Below are positions 1-10,540 of a stretch of 64,000 nucleotides of DNA, piece by piece. The notes under the pieces are model-generated. The model had not been told where the DNA came from. It did not search any database and worked only from the letters and a program-made list of their open reading frames with translations. Source of the stretch: Amphibalanus amphitrite (lineage: Eukaryota; Arthropoda; Thecostraca; Balanomorpha; Balanidae); the NCBI RefSeq assembly GCF_019059575.1, contig NW_024881868.1:248001-312000 (forward strand), in the 5' to 3' direction. Each line of letters begins with the position of its first letter. The stretch's first letter is position 1. The translations under genes and the position numbers were made by a program.

Positions 1-774
1 ATAACACCAGGTCACGTCAAGTGACCTTACCTCAAGGAAAGTGCCTGTGCTCATCATATCTAAATACACCGACTAACCGATCGCTTCAAAACTTTCAGCG
101 ATTTTAATGGGCAACAGTATATCTATATGTATTTGAAACGTTTACTTTGCAAGTTTGACATGGTTGACAGAAAGGCCGGGTCAATTTTGAGATCGCTCAA
201 GTCAATGGGAGAAAATTGAATTGAACTGCGCTTTTTTGGACAGAACGCATAATAAACACTCTGAAAACATGTGGTGCTGAGATACAATACCGAATGAGAA
301 AATTGTTTGTTTTGTTGGGGGCCATCTTTTTCGGTCTGAAAAAAAAACCCTTGCAGAGCTATGACATACCTAACTATGCTCTGGTGTAGTAATTGGGTTG
401 TGTGAGCCAGCGACAGTGATCTGCGGAAGCGAGACTGTTCCCGTGGGACGATTGCCCTGTCGGGACGGTCCAGCCGTCTCCCAAACGGTCACCCGAAGAG
501 GATTATGTGTCCTGGAATGGATCCGACATCAACTACTGGTTGGCTGGTGGGGTGACCTCCAGTCCAGAGAGGGAAGCATGAAGACTAGGGGCGATGCGGA
601 TTGGTTTTTCCTGAGGATAGCGAGGACGGAAGGAATCTAGCACCCTTGAACCTTCCTTATACTGAATGTATCTCAAGCTGTTAAATCTCCTAAGCGTTTT
701 TTCTCGACATCGTCAAGGTGTCATTAACAAAAATATGAAATCCGGGAGGATAAATTAAATATAGAAATTGTGGG
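1..774. other. Non-coding stretch, no gene seen
   Basis: I find no supportable exon here. The first 230 or so bases carry GGTCA/TGACC-type words like those inside the TTAA-flanked elements elsewhere in the window, so this may be the edge of a degraded element. The rest is unremarkable AT-rich sequence with a short GC-rich patch near 400-560. Confidence 0.4.
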
Positions 775-949
775 CTGGGGTGGAGAAATATGCCGAGTTG
801 GGTTGCACGGGCGCAGCAAATCCGCCGCCGCCGCCTTAGCGGTGACCTTGACCTCCACCGCACGGTGCGGCTCCAAGCCAAGCCGGCGCAGCCGGCATGG
901 AATTGGAAAGGCTCGTGCTAGCCCAACTCGGCACAATTGTCCGCCCCTG
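775..949. mobile_element. MITE-like inverted-repeat element, about 175 bp
   Basis: The two ends are imperfect inverted repeats of roughly 40 bases. Their best-matched core is TGCCGAGTTGGG at about 790 on the left and its complement CCCAACTCGGCA at about 921-932 on the right. The outer ends (CTGGGGTGGA; complement of the right end CAGGGGCGGA) resemble hAT termini. No clear 8-base target duplication is visible, so the superfamily is a guess. The middle is GC-rich (CCG repeats) and non-coding. Confidence 0.5.
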
Positions 950-2391
950 CCAACAGAACATTATCAGTTGCGTTCAACATACTCGTAAGCATGTTCACAC
1001 ATCCAGCTTACATATGAGCCATGCAATAATTATTTTTGATAGACATGCTTAAATTATGAAATCATCTGAAGTGTTTGTAAAGTTCCACGATACGGATCTA
1101 ATATCCTGCTATGCATTATGACCATTTCTGGTCAGGTCATGGCTTTGAATATAGGCGAAATTTTTCAAATGACCTTTAAAGATCAACATTCGAAGCGTTT
1201 TCATAAGAGGAACACGAGGCTGGTAAAATTAATTTCATGCATGCTTTAAGCTAAAAACTTTTTAGTGTTTCTGGAAAAGCAATTGGTTTTCTCATAATAC
1301 CTACTGATGGTGGCAACTGGCAGTTGTTGTTATTACATGCTAAGCCGTTGACCTTAATTAAATCTGACAATATTATTTAGACATAGCGGTAAACGAGCTG
1401 ATTGTTGTGTTAGGTTAGGCTCTTTCGGTCGATTTCAGAGTGGGAAGGATGATAGGAATTAGGGGGAGACAGGGGGCCTGGGCGGGAGTCCTGGACCTCA
1501 TGCTCCGCTGGGGCCGAGCCCATCACGTGGGTTGGATTGCCCTGACGCATGGATAGCCCTGGGCGGTATTTCACGGCCCCGCGCTGCAGCACGCTGCGCT
1601 GCGCTGCTGCATTGTTGCGGCGGTTGATATGAATTCGGCTCCACGCTAGCGTTGCGAGCTTCCGAGTCTGTTGATGTTTCCATGGAAATAGGAAAACCAA
1701 TGCACCGGTGCGCGCAACGCACCTTGTCTAAGCAAAATTTTACCATCGATGACCTCTAGTGACATGACCTCTGGCTATGACCCGATCCAAAATTGGCTGA
1801 AGTATTTTTTTCTTCTTTTTGCTACTTTTGACGCTACTTCGAATACCACTTAAATGCCCAAAGCTGAGTTAAAAGAATGATGCTCAATCCCCATTTCCCC
1901 TCCAACAGGGCGTGAAAGTCTAGGCATTCCTGTGGGGCACGGGCTAACAATGACTATCTCATAATCATTGTGGCCATGAACATCTACTGCCATTCTTTAA
2001 CACCGGTCTCGCTGCGCTGAGCGGTGGCCGTCCCGTTTGTTGGATTCTACAGCTGGCTGGCGGAAAGCGTTACCGGCCGCCTGTCCACCGCCCGCGGGCC
2101 GGACCGAGCGGTCCCGCTGACCCTACCTGACCTGAGCCCGGCGCGATATGGGACAGGCAGACGGGGGTTCGGCTCAGCGAATGCAGCGCCCACTGGTGCT
2201 GGGGACTTTTTTAATAGACCTACTGTACATGGTGTTCATGATCTGCTGAGGTTGACATTTTCTCATAAAGACCAATAGCAAATTATCACGTACTCTAAGC
2301 AAAACCATCACCTCTCTTGGACCTTAGGCAGCGAGACCATGAACAGACCCAGTCTGTTTCTTCACATCCTCGCTGTCGGTTTTTGCCGCAG
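950..2391. other. Sequence upstream of the transporter exons, no supported exon
   Basis: AT-rich sequence with a GC-rich segment at 1500-1700 that I do not recognise. Around 2024-2110 one + frame reads like a helix followed by an ESxxxRLxxARG-type stretch. This is weakly reminiscent of the SLC22 central segment, but there is no convincing acceptor or donor. The transporter's earlier exons must lie upstream of the window or be unrecognised here. Confidence 0.35.
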
Positions 2392-3472
2392 ATGCCGACC
2401 TGGAGTGGCTGACAACCACGCTGGCCCTGCTGGGAAAGTTCGGCGCCGCCTCTGCCTTCTCCACCATGTACCTGTACACGGCCGAGCTGTACCCGGACGC
2501 GCTGCGGGCCAAGGGCGTCGGGTTCGCCTCCACCTCCGGTCGACTAGGCGCCATCATCGCACCCTTCATCGCCGACCTGGTGAGCGCTGCGCCATCGGCG
2601 ATGCGACCGCAGCGCAGCTGCGGCCTCCGGCTGACGAGCGGCAGACCGCATTAGAACGATGAATGAGTGCGGCTCTCTTTCATCGACAACTCAAGGCGTT
2701 TTGTATATGTCGTTAGAGCTAGCGTGTTTTTAGTTTAGGAGGGACTAATATTTAAAAAGGACTGGCGGCGTGAAAAATAGCTCAGGCCAATGCTTTCTAA
2801 CAACCGCAGATCATAATCTGCGTGGATATGCCTTCCGCAATTTGCTAACAACAATCATAAAGAACTTATGCAACATCAGCGCGATTTCATTTTTATGTAA
2901 TAAATGTGCGCTTTTGACCAATCTCATGTACTATTTACACAGGGTCAGGGTGACACCACTCTTCCACTGTGTATATTCGGCGTGACCGGTCTGGTGTCTG
3001 CTGGACTAACCATGCTGCTGCCGGAGACCAGTGGTCAGGACCTGCCAGTCACCATAGCCGAAGCGATCGAGTTCGGAAAGTAAGTGTCAGGTTTACCTAT
3101 CCATCACCGGCAAAGTGGTAAATATTTCTGTTGTTTGCTGCCCTAATCTGAAATTATTCAGTACGGGTACAGGTAGTTAGCAAAAATAGTTTATTCGTAG
3201 AGCGCAGTGCCTCACTAAACCCACTTTTCTTCCAAAGTCAGCTTACCGAATTTTCTCATTTACCGGAAATGTTTCTCCTGATTTCCTGTACGGAAAGAAA
3301 CTTGATGACAATGTTACTTTGTCGCAGGGGCCAGTCACTGCTGCCAATTCCGTGCCTGGTGGCCCGTCGGCAGAGAAAACGGGAGCACATCAGAGGGTTC
3401 GACGGACCCCAGATACAGCTGCCAGACACGGAAGGAGATGCCAGCGACCAGGGACATTCAAAGACAGTCTGA
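2392..3472 (+). CDS. SLC22-type organic cation transporter, C-terminal exons (partial gene)
   Basis: This is the 3' end of a major facilitator superfamily transporter of the organic cation/carnitine (SLC22) type, a plasma-membrane solute carrier. Three exons are read: 2392-2579, 2943-3079 and 3328-3472. They have acceptors CAG, CAG and CAG, donors GTGAGC and GTAAGT, and consistent phases (2 nt completing a codon; 0; 2/1). The product covers the last transmembrane segments. [19 protein letters not shown] matches the family's conserved segment before TM11, where xYTAELYPTxxRxxGxG is usual. [20 protein letters not shown] followed by IAEAIEFGK matches the typical end of TM12 and LPETxGxxLPxTIxExExFGK. 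A hydrophilic tail of about 48 residues ends at TGA 3470-3472. The exons for TM1-TM9 are not identified, so substrate and full length are unknown. A piggyBac-type element begins 178 bases after the stop. Confidence 0.87.
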
Positions 3473-3649
3473 CTTACTTCTCAAAATTACTACACAATAC
3501 ACATATGTGAACAGACATAAATAGTTTTTTAATGTGCTGTGTCGTGTCCTCGCTGCCGAAGACGCGTTGTGAATTATCACTGGATGATGATGACGGTAGA
3601 AAATGGAGGAGGCAAAACAAGGATTACAAAACAAGGATTAAAACATTAA

Positions 3650-4520
3650 CCCTATTAGTGGCAGGCTCCTGGTTACCCCATATTAGTGGCAGGGGGGGCT
3701 GTTTACGACCCCCCCTTGATATCTCGAGATCTAACCGGCCGATTTTCAAAATTCAAACGGCATTCGATTTGGCTCAACGAGATCTACATTTCTAAAAAAA
3801 ATAAAATTAAAAATGTCAATAGGGGGGTTGAGGGGGGTAAAAACGGGCAAATTGCAGATACATTTTAGACTGTTTATCACGGCCAGGTTTCTGAACCAAT
3901 CTTAACGCAACTTTTGCCGATCGATAGAGAATGAACCAGGAATTCACATGGATCCTAAAAATATGCATTTTCAAAAATCATAGGCGGATACGGATCATTG
4001 AGATTGGGGGTACACAAAAAGTATAGTAAATAAGGTTTTTGTTGGTACTGTTTCTAAAAAGGGTGGCAATGGTCTTGTTATGTTACAATTTTCTTATGAG
4101 AGAACGACTAAAATTGTATTGGTCATGCATAGGCGGTGTCAGGGCACCTATGTTGGGAGGTAAAACATAACCCCCCTTTTTGGACGCCTGGATCCGCCTA
4201 TTATAGCAAAAACGTGTCAAAAGAGGATGCACAATAACTGTATATGTTATCACATGATACCTTTCATTCACTGTTCGTAAAACTGGTGCAGCATCGTGAT
4301 CTTCGCCCAAATGACTCGCTTCACGAATAGGACCCCCCAATTCCCAGTGCTCTGGAGCCGCCCCTGGTAAAGTTATGAACTTGAAATTTTCAGGGAATGT
4401 GCCCAATTTAGTTTTAGGAAAAGTCAGAAAATTTCAGCATCGTAGCTTCAGCGGTTTCGGAGATATTCCCGAAAAACCTGAGGGGTGGATAAAAACAACC
4501 CCCCCCTGCCACTAATAGGG
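3650..4520. mobile_element. piggyBac-type non-autonomous element, copy 1 (871 bp)
   Basis: The element is flanked on both sides by TTAA (3646-3649 and 4521-4524) and has inverted termini CCCTATTAGTGGCAGG / CCTGCCACTAATAGGG. CCC...GGG ends at a TTAA target are the hallmark of the piggyBac superfamily. Just inside the left end the terminal motif is repeated (ATTAGTGGCAGG near 3681-3692), followed by a G run. No transposase is encoded. A - strand open frame of 107 codons (4083-4406) is also open in the second copy at 24939-25819, but its predicted protein resembles nothing I know. The copies are almost identical, so movement looks recent. Confidence 0.88.
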
Positions 4521-4524
4521 TTAA

Positions 4525-5786
4525 ACAAGGATCACATAGGCATGATGTGATGTAGCTTGAAATATCATGTAGTAAGGCGCACAGCAGGTCATCAGAAAGC
4601 TTTAATTCAACAAACACGCTCTTTAGGAAAATGGCAAAAGAACTTCATGGATGTTATTTTGTCGGAACTAACTAATGTGTCAATATTTTATTAAATACAT
4701 GTATATGTCATGAACAAGGGGATGTAAAAGGACAGGGGAAACTGAAGCTTACAACAATGCCCACTGCCTAATATCTGGTTTCCGTCACGTGACCTCCGAA
4801 CAGACGGCTGTAGGTCGTGACGATCTCGTCCGGAGTCACTTGCCTCGCGTGCCGACCCGCGCCACTCCATTGCGTAATTGTGGTCCGATGAGGAGCAACG
4901 TTCAAGTATGCGCAAATAAACCTTGTGCTTTGACTACTATGACCTGTCGACGAAGCTTAGGAAGCATCAGCTGCGATTCAGAAACGCTCTCTGATAACGT
5001 GAACAGAAGTGGCGTGATAGGAAATAACACCAAATGGCACGGTCGGCATCTTGCGTGACGTCCACCAAATATCATAGGCTTAAAGGTCAAAGTCTAATGA
5101 CGATATCAGTGGTTTTAAGTGCGTGTACGTACCTGAGTACCCTTAAGCATGTATAGGCGTGTTTTCGTTCTTCCTAAGCAGTGTAATTTATTGCGTCGCT
5201 ATGGAAAAAGATTGTTTCCAGCTCTGGATATCTAGTTTGCACTTGTCAATTTATAGCTTTGGCTTTGGATCTTTCTGACGATATCCGGAGCACGATGTAG
5301 GTATCCTGCACCTCTTACCGGATCTGTAAATGTCAGAAATGATGGGTGCAGTTTGCTTATTATTTCGAATATAATGAGCTCAGACTTGAGATGAAAATTG
5401 TATGTGAGTAGGTACTACAAAGGAAACATGAAATAAATACTAATTCATTTTGAAATTTTTGGTATTTTGCTTACGCTTGGGTGCAGCTAATCTAAATTCG
5501 AGGAAGTAGGAAAGATAGAAAGTACCAATGGTGGCACGCTACTACTCGTATGCCTCAGTAAAAGCACAAAATGCTTTGTAAGAACTTCTGAATTCATTGA
5601 ACTACCATTTGCAGACAAACCGTCAACAACTTATATCTTTATGTACATAATTTACCAATACCTGATTACCTCCAACAAGGAAGTACCTAATATTGCACCT
5701 GTATAGTTACTCCATCGTCACTGTCCATCATAATGGCCCTTTAGTTTTCACCTAACAAAGGAGCACATTACGTCTTGAAGCCTGAT
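4525..5786. other. Intergenic region between transporter and dioxygenase
   Basis: No gene is supported. A short - strand frame at about 4760-4850 reads QVTPDEIVTTYSRLFGG then HVTETRY and a stop. It looks protein-like and could be an isolated terminal exon or gene relic, but no partner exon was found. The rest is AT-rich sequence containing the 3' flank of the dioxygenase gene; no clear AATAAA was found on the - strand close to its stop. Confidence 0.35.
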
Positions 5787-8700
5787 TCATTCGGCCACCA
5801 GCGACTTGGGGTACGGAATGTCCTTGAACTCGTAGAAGTTGTTGATCATCTTTGTGATGGCCCAGGGTCCGTAGCTGACCTCTGCCGGCTCCGCCTGACC
5901 AGAGCACGGCAGGCGCACCGACATGTTGGCCGTGTAGCGCGGCTCCAGGAAGAACGGCACTGAGAACCTGCCAACATGTCCAGGAGCGATGTCGAGAACC
6001 TGTGCGAATGCCGAGTAATTTTACTGAGAACCTGCATCATTGTATAAGAATGCACCTGTCTAAAACAATTTCCGTCTTTTATTGGGTTTTGTGCCTGTTG
6101 ACGGTTTCAATAAATACAAATCGACAACCATAATTATGTTCTGGAAGAAAACGACCATAGCGGCTGCCGGCGCTAACTGACCTGTTGACGCCGTGGTCGA
6201 TGACGCGATGGTTGGTGGCCTTCCACTTGCCGCCGGAGATGGTGGAGAGCATGTCGCCGATGTTGACGACCACGGCGCCGCTCCTGCACGGCACCGGCAT
6301 CCAGGAGCCGTCGGCGCGCTGCAGCTCCAGACCCTCGTAGTCGAACGTCGAGACCATGGTGACGAAGCCAGAGTCGTGGTGCGCCGCGCACAGCAGAACG
6401 GCGTCTGATCGAACAGGGGGTCAGCTCGGTCAGGGTCGGACCAGGCTGGGTACTGGGACGATTGCTAAAAATATAACGAGGCTAAAAAAGCTCATAATAG
6501 TTCATAAAGTTCATAACAGTTCACGAGGCACCAAGTGCCGAAATTGACTACTGTAAATCCAGCGTCTCCATCGAACTATTGTGGATGGTTTCTTCAGATC
6601 CTCACCGTCTGTGGGGTCGCGGGCCGAGGCCGGGATGTCGCCCTGCCGGGGCGGGTAGTGCAGGTAGCGCAGCGTGGAGACCGGGTCCGGCCGGAACAGG
6701 TTGACCAGTTTGTCGGAGGGGGCGCCGCAGCCCTCGGCGGCCAGCTCCAGCAGCGTCATACCCGCGGCCGTCATCAGACCGTAGAACCGCACACTAAACT
6801 CCTGGCGGACGGCAGAACAATCATCAGAGACGCGCCCTGAACTGATGACAGATCCTGCACAGACGGCACTGCAGTCATCAGAAATGTACATTGAACTCCT
6901 AACAAACGGCGTTGCAAGATCATGAAGTGGTAGAAACATATAAGGATACTGAGTAGACTGTTGTAAGGAGTGCTAAAGCAGAAACTCAAGCTGAAGTTCC
7001 GAACGAACCTGAAACTTTCGCAGTCCCTCAGTGTCGCTGGTCTCAGGCCAGGGAGTAGGCTCGTAGAATATGTTTCCTTTGACCTTCTCTGGGTCGCTAA
7101 GTGGCTCCAAAGATGCCAGATCGTATCCTGCAACCGTGTTTGCAGCTATAATACAAATAATCACAATGGGCACGTTGTCCGTCAGAGGTAGTCAACTTTA
7201 TCATTATAGGTAGTGTTTGGTAAATTAACAACATATACAACTAAATTACAACTTACAAGGTGCTATGCATAAACCATCTAATTTGGTTGGTAAGTTTCAT
7301 ATAAGAACGTCGCTTCTCAATGCCACGGAGCTGAGCGTGGGAAGGGGTCTGGAAACTCAAAATGACGGGACTCATGACACGACTGTCCCGTGGCCTGTCA
7401 CATATCTGCGTAGCTCAGTAAAGTGACAACATAATTACGCACCAGGGAGCCTTATCTCTCAGTATAACGAGATCCGAGGCACTGAATCGCGGAGCAATCT
7501 TGAATTGCGGTGCTGCCACCTAGGGCCGCGATATTATTACTTGATGTTGGCTCGCACACAAATGCATTGGCACATGCTTTTCAGGTGGCCTTTTAATATA
7601 TTGTTTTACCCTTCGCCCGTATAGGGAGGGAGGGTCGAACGGACCCCCTCGGTTTTTCCCGAATTGCTCGCGTAAAAAGCGGTCGATCGCGACGAATCTT
7701 TCAGTACCCTCGCGTTAATCAATTTTACACCGGCCCTGTAATTTTCATGACCCTGACCTAAATGACCTTTGACCTGTGACCTACCATTCAAGACCATGTT
7801 TGGCCGGAATCGCGATTCGGCGTATCTCGGCTCGCATTAGCCGCGCGTTTGCAGTCTTTTCGTGGTTTCAAGCGTTCAAACATGTGATTTGAATCAGTAT
7901 GTGTGTCAAGGTCACCTGAAGGTCAGGTCAGGTCAATATCAAAATTTGATGACCTCGGTTCACTTTTTCGAGCTTTGCATGTTTCTAGGCTAGTTTTTGG
8001 AGCTGAATTTGAATTTGGCAACCATTTGCACATTGTCGAAATAGTTCTGGTGCCTTCTTAACATGTAACGAAGCTGTCAGAGGCGGTTGGCACCTACTAC
8101 GAATACCCAGCAGGACCCCTACTGGTTGACCTGACCTGACCAGACCTGGCCTAAATGTATATAGACATCATCGGTGATCAAAGCTCAAATGATATTCGTC
8201 ATCAGCGCCCCGAAAAACCGCGTTGCAACCACACTTTAGGAGTAGGACGTTCAAACAGGTCCCGATTTTCACGACTTTTGGGTCATTGACCTGATCTGGA
8301 AGGTCAACCAATGACCTGGGACCTTAAAATTGGATATCAACCGCTTCTTCTTGTCACGGACAACACGCTCGTTTTTTTTCGCGAAGCTCTAGCTTGATCA
8401 GGGGCGAAACGGCAAGGGGTGTCCAACGGACCCTCCCCCTCCCCTTATGCGCCCGCGGCTGGCAAAACACCATTTCAGGCGAGGGTTATTACAGCAATCG
8501 GTATTTTATCGTAAATATTTTGATACGTTATGCAAACATTCTAGTTAAATCAATACTTTTCACAATTTCCCTACCTTCCTTGTGAGACGAGTCTGTTTTA
8601 TCCACGGGAAAATATCCACGATAGAGGAAGTTGGTCTTTTCGTTGAATTTCTTGCGAGCTATTCCCATCTTGACATCATCTGGTAGGTTGAAGAACCTGA

Positions 8701-9195
8701 GGAATGGTGTGTTATGACCATGAGTTATGACCGACCATTCGGAAGGTATAGTGAGCCCCTGGCTAAGCAAGTACACAACAGGCTTGCTGAATACACGTAC
8801 AAAACTATGCAGAGCCCTTTTTCTATTTTCCCGTAAGTGCAGTATATTACGTGAAATGGAGTATGCGCTATGGCCGCTAAGGGCTAGTGATCACATGAAA
8901 TCAATTGATAATAAAAAGAAAATAAAGAGACCAATCCCAACGCGTAATCTTATCGATATTTCATATATCTAACATATTGTGAGTCAGGGAAATCTCCTAG
9001 AAATTCTTATCCATTCCGTGCCCTCCCTCACCATCTGGTGTACGACATGAGCTCGTGCTCGTCGTAGCCGTCGATGCCTTCCACGTAGAAGAAGCCGTCC
9101 GTCTCCAGAGCGGCGACGAGTCGGCTGGCCAGCTGGGCGCGGCCCGGCCCGGCCGCCTGACGGAGGTCAATCACCGGCAGCGGGTCACAGGACAT
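5787..9195 (-). CDS. 2-oxoglutarate/Fe(II) dioxygenase, isopenicillin-N-synthase-like, complete
   Basis: Non-heme iron oxygenase that would use 2-oxoglutarate and O2 to oxidise a small molecule; the substrate is unknown. Six exons in transcript order: 9032-9195, 8575-8696, 7009-7127, 6606-6801, 6182-6404, 5787-5967. All have GT-AG introns and agreeing phases, giving 334 aa. The start is the ATG complementary to 9193-9195: MSCDPLPVIDLR is the usual beginning of this family. The N-terminal domain carries WFFNLPDDVKMGIARKKFN and YRGYFPVD then SHKEG (about residues 55-96). The catalytic double-stranded beta helix has H209-x-D211 (AAHHDSG), H266 (TNHRV) and R275-x-S277 (RFSVPFF), the iron and 2-oxoglutarate ligands. 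GAVVVNIGDML lies between them. The gene looks intact, with no stop or frameshift. Similar proteins are often annotated as ACC-oxidase or gibberellin-oxidase homologues in animals; that naming says little about function. Confidence 0.94.
7604..8466. mobile_element. Inverted-repeat element in dioxygenase intron 2 (TGACC-rich)
   Basis: This lies in the intron between the second and third dioxygenase exons (7128-8574). Left end CGCCCGTATAGGGAGGGAGG at 7615-7634 is imperfectly complementary to the right end, whose complement reads GGGCGCATAAGGGGAGGGGG (8435-8454). The interior (7740-8330) is packed with GACCT/AGGTCA words, as in the element at 44192-45181. The exact ends and target duplication are not resolved. 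No coding capacity was seen. I infer a non-autonomous DNA transposon, possibly related to the TTAA-flanked families in this window. Confidence 0.5.
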
Positions 9196-10284
9196 GGTCA
9201 CTGTCGAGGGAGGGGACTGCCGCTCCGATAGACCTTCTGTGATTGGGACCGGCGGCCCGTCCGCGAGAGGTGCCGGCCGGCGACTGGCCAGTCTGTCCAG
9301 ACGCGAGGTGCCCGCCCCTGGTTTACGGAGTCTAGCTCCACCAGCCGTAGGGCCGGCAGACGGCTCCAGGCTGACCCAGCCCCAGCCCGCCGGACAATTT
9401 GAACAGCGTCAGCACACCGCATTCCTTTAGTGCACACATTCGTTTCTAATGAAAATGCAGCCAATATGCCTTGATTTGCAAGCTACATGAGTTTTCCGTG
9501 CAAGTTTTGTTGACATTGGCCTTTAGCTGAAGTAATTAGTAGGAACATAATAAATAGATAATTTCTTGTCCATTGAAAACATAGTAGAGCCACAAGCCGC
9601 ACGTATCTCTTGCTTTCACTATGTTAAGCGCAATGTACAATGTATTATATGCATTGCATGCATTAAATGTATTAGACCTGCATTTATTTCACTAATGTTT
9701 GGTCTTTCAAAATAAAAGGCGGCTTTTGATGCACATTCCTTTTTTATGCGGTCATAAAAGCACAGTTTTCATCAGCATCCGAAACTTCAGACCATTAGCT
9801 CATTTTCCTCACTCCAGTTGCACTCTCTTGATGGCCAATTTCGAAAATGCGTAATCCGAATATCGTACGCAGAAAATATATAGATCCCGCATTACAACTG
9901 AAGCTGGTCTGTTCTTTCATGCATATGTATACCTATCAAGTTTCTAAAAGTACAGGGCAGTCCAATCATATTGCATTATTTATTGCATGAAAAGAAGTAT
10001 CATAAGGTTTTCGAAGACAAGTGCATCCAATCAATATATTCATCACCAAACGCAGGGCACGTTGCAAGACGGCGGCAGTTCTATGTAGGGGGTGTAGCGC
10101 GGAAGCTTATTTTCCCTATATGGCGAGCGACCGGCGGTGTCTTGTCGATGCTTCCAGATTCCACGTCACTCACGTGTGCTCCGTCTCCGTCTGACTCAGC
10201 GCAGCACGGACACCCCTTGGCACGCCCACCCATCCCCAACCGAACGGTCGAGCACAGAAATAGCCACCTGAGATCCAGGCGGTC
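9196..10284. other. Intergenic region between dioxygenase and HSP70 genes
   Basis: The dioxygenase (-) and HSP70 (+) genes are divergent, about 1.35 kb apart start to start, so this region should hold both promoters. Bases 9196-9430 are GC-rich and adjoin the dioxygenase ATG, suggesting its 5' UTR or promoter. Bases 9450-10050 are AT-rich. No coding exon is supported. Confidence 0.45.
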
Positions 10285-10540
10285 GGAGGATGACGTCACA
10301 CCCACCGGACGGCAGCCAATGAGAAATCGGATAAGTCGGTACGTCATCGATGAACCTGCTAGAATCTGGACGTCACTGTTCCAAAACGGTGGTGAGGTAT
10401 AAACTAGCGCTTGTTGAAACCGACGAGCGTCAGTAGGTCCAGTGAGCTGCACCTGAGTGTTACCTTCGTCTGAGTGTGTACTGCAGCGTGCTTCGGGTAG
10501 CTTGAAAGTTGAGTAGTCTAACGACGCACAGTCTTTCAAA
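10285..10540 (+). promoter_or_regulatory. HSP70 promoter and 5' UTR
   Basis: A perfect CRE palindrome TGACGTCA lies at 10291-10298 and a CCAAT box at 10316-10320. A TATA box (TATAAA) is at 10398-10403, and an arthropod-type initiator TCAGT at 10430-10434 is 32 bases further on, which places the likely transcription start. The 5' UTR would be about 110 bases and unspliced. Heat-shock-element half sites are weak: GAA at 10352-10354 and 10362-10364 are 10 bases apart, with TTC at 10379-10381. No perfect nGAAnnTTCnnGAAn triplet is visible. The start context is CAAAATGG. Confidence 0.7.

Noticed and set aside
2024..2278. + strand frame reading VPFVGFYSWLAES then RLSTARG, vaguely like the middle of an SLC22 transporter
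   Set aside because: No convincing splice signals, and about 120 residues expected between this segment and the exon at 2392 are missing. Probably chance or a relic.
4083..4406. 107-codon - strand frame in the TTAA element (also at 25379-25702)
   Set aside because: No recognisable domain. The two differences between copies both change the amino acid, and the frame's survival is explained by the recency of the copies.
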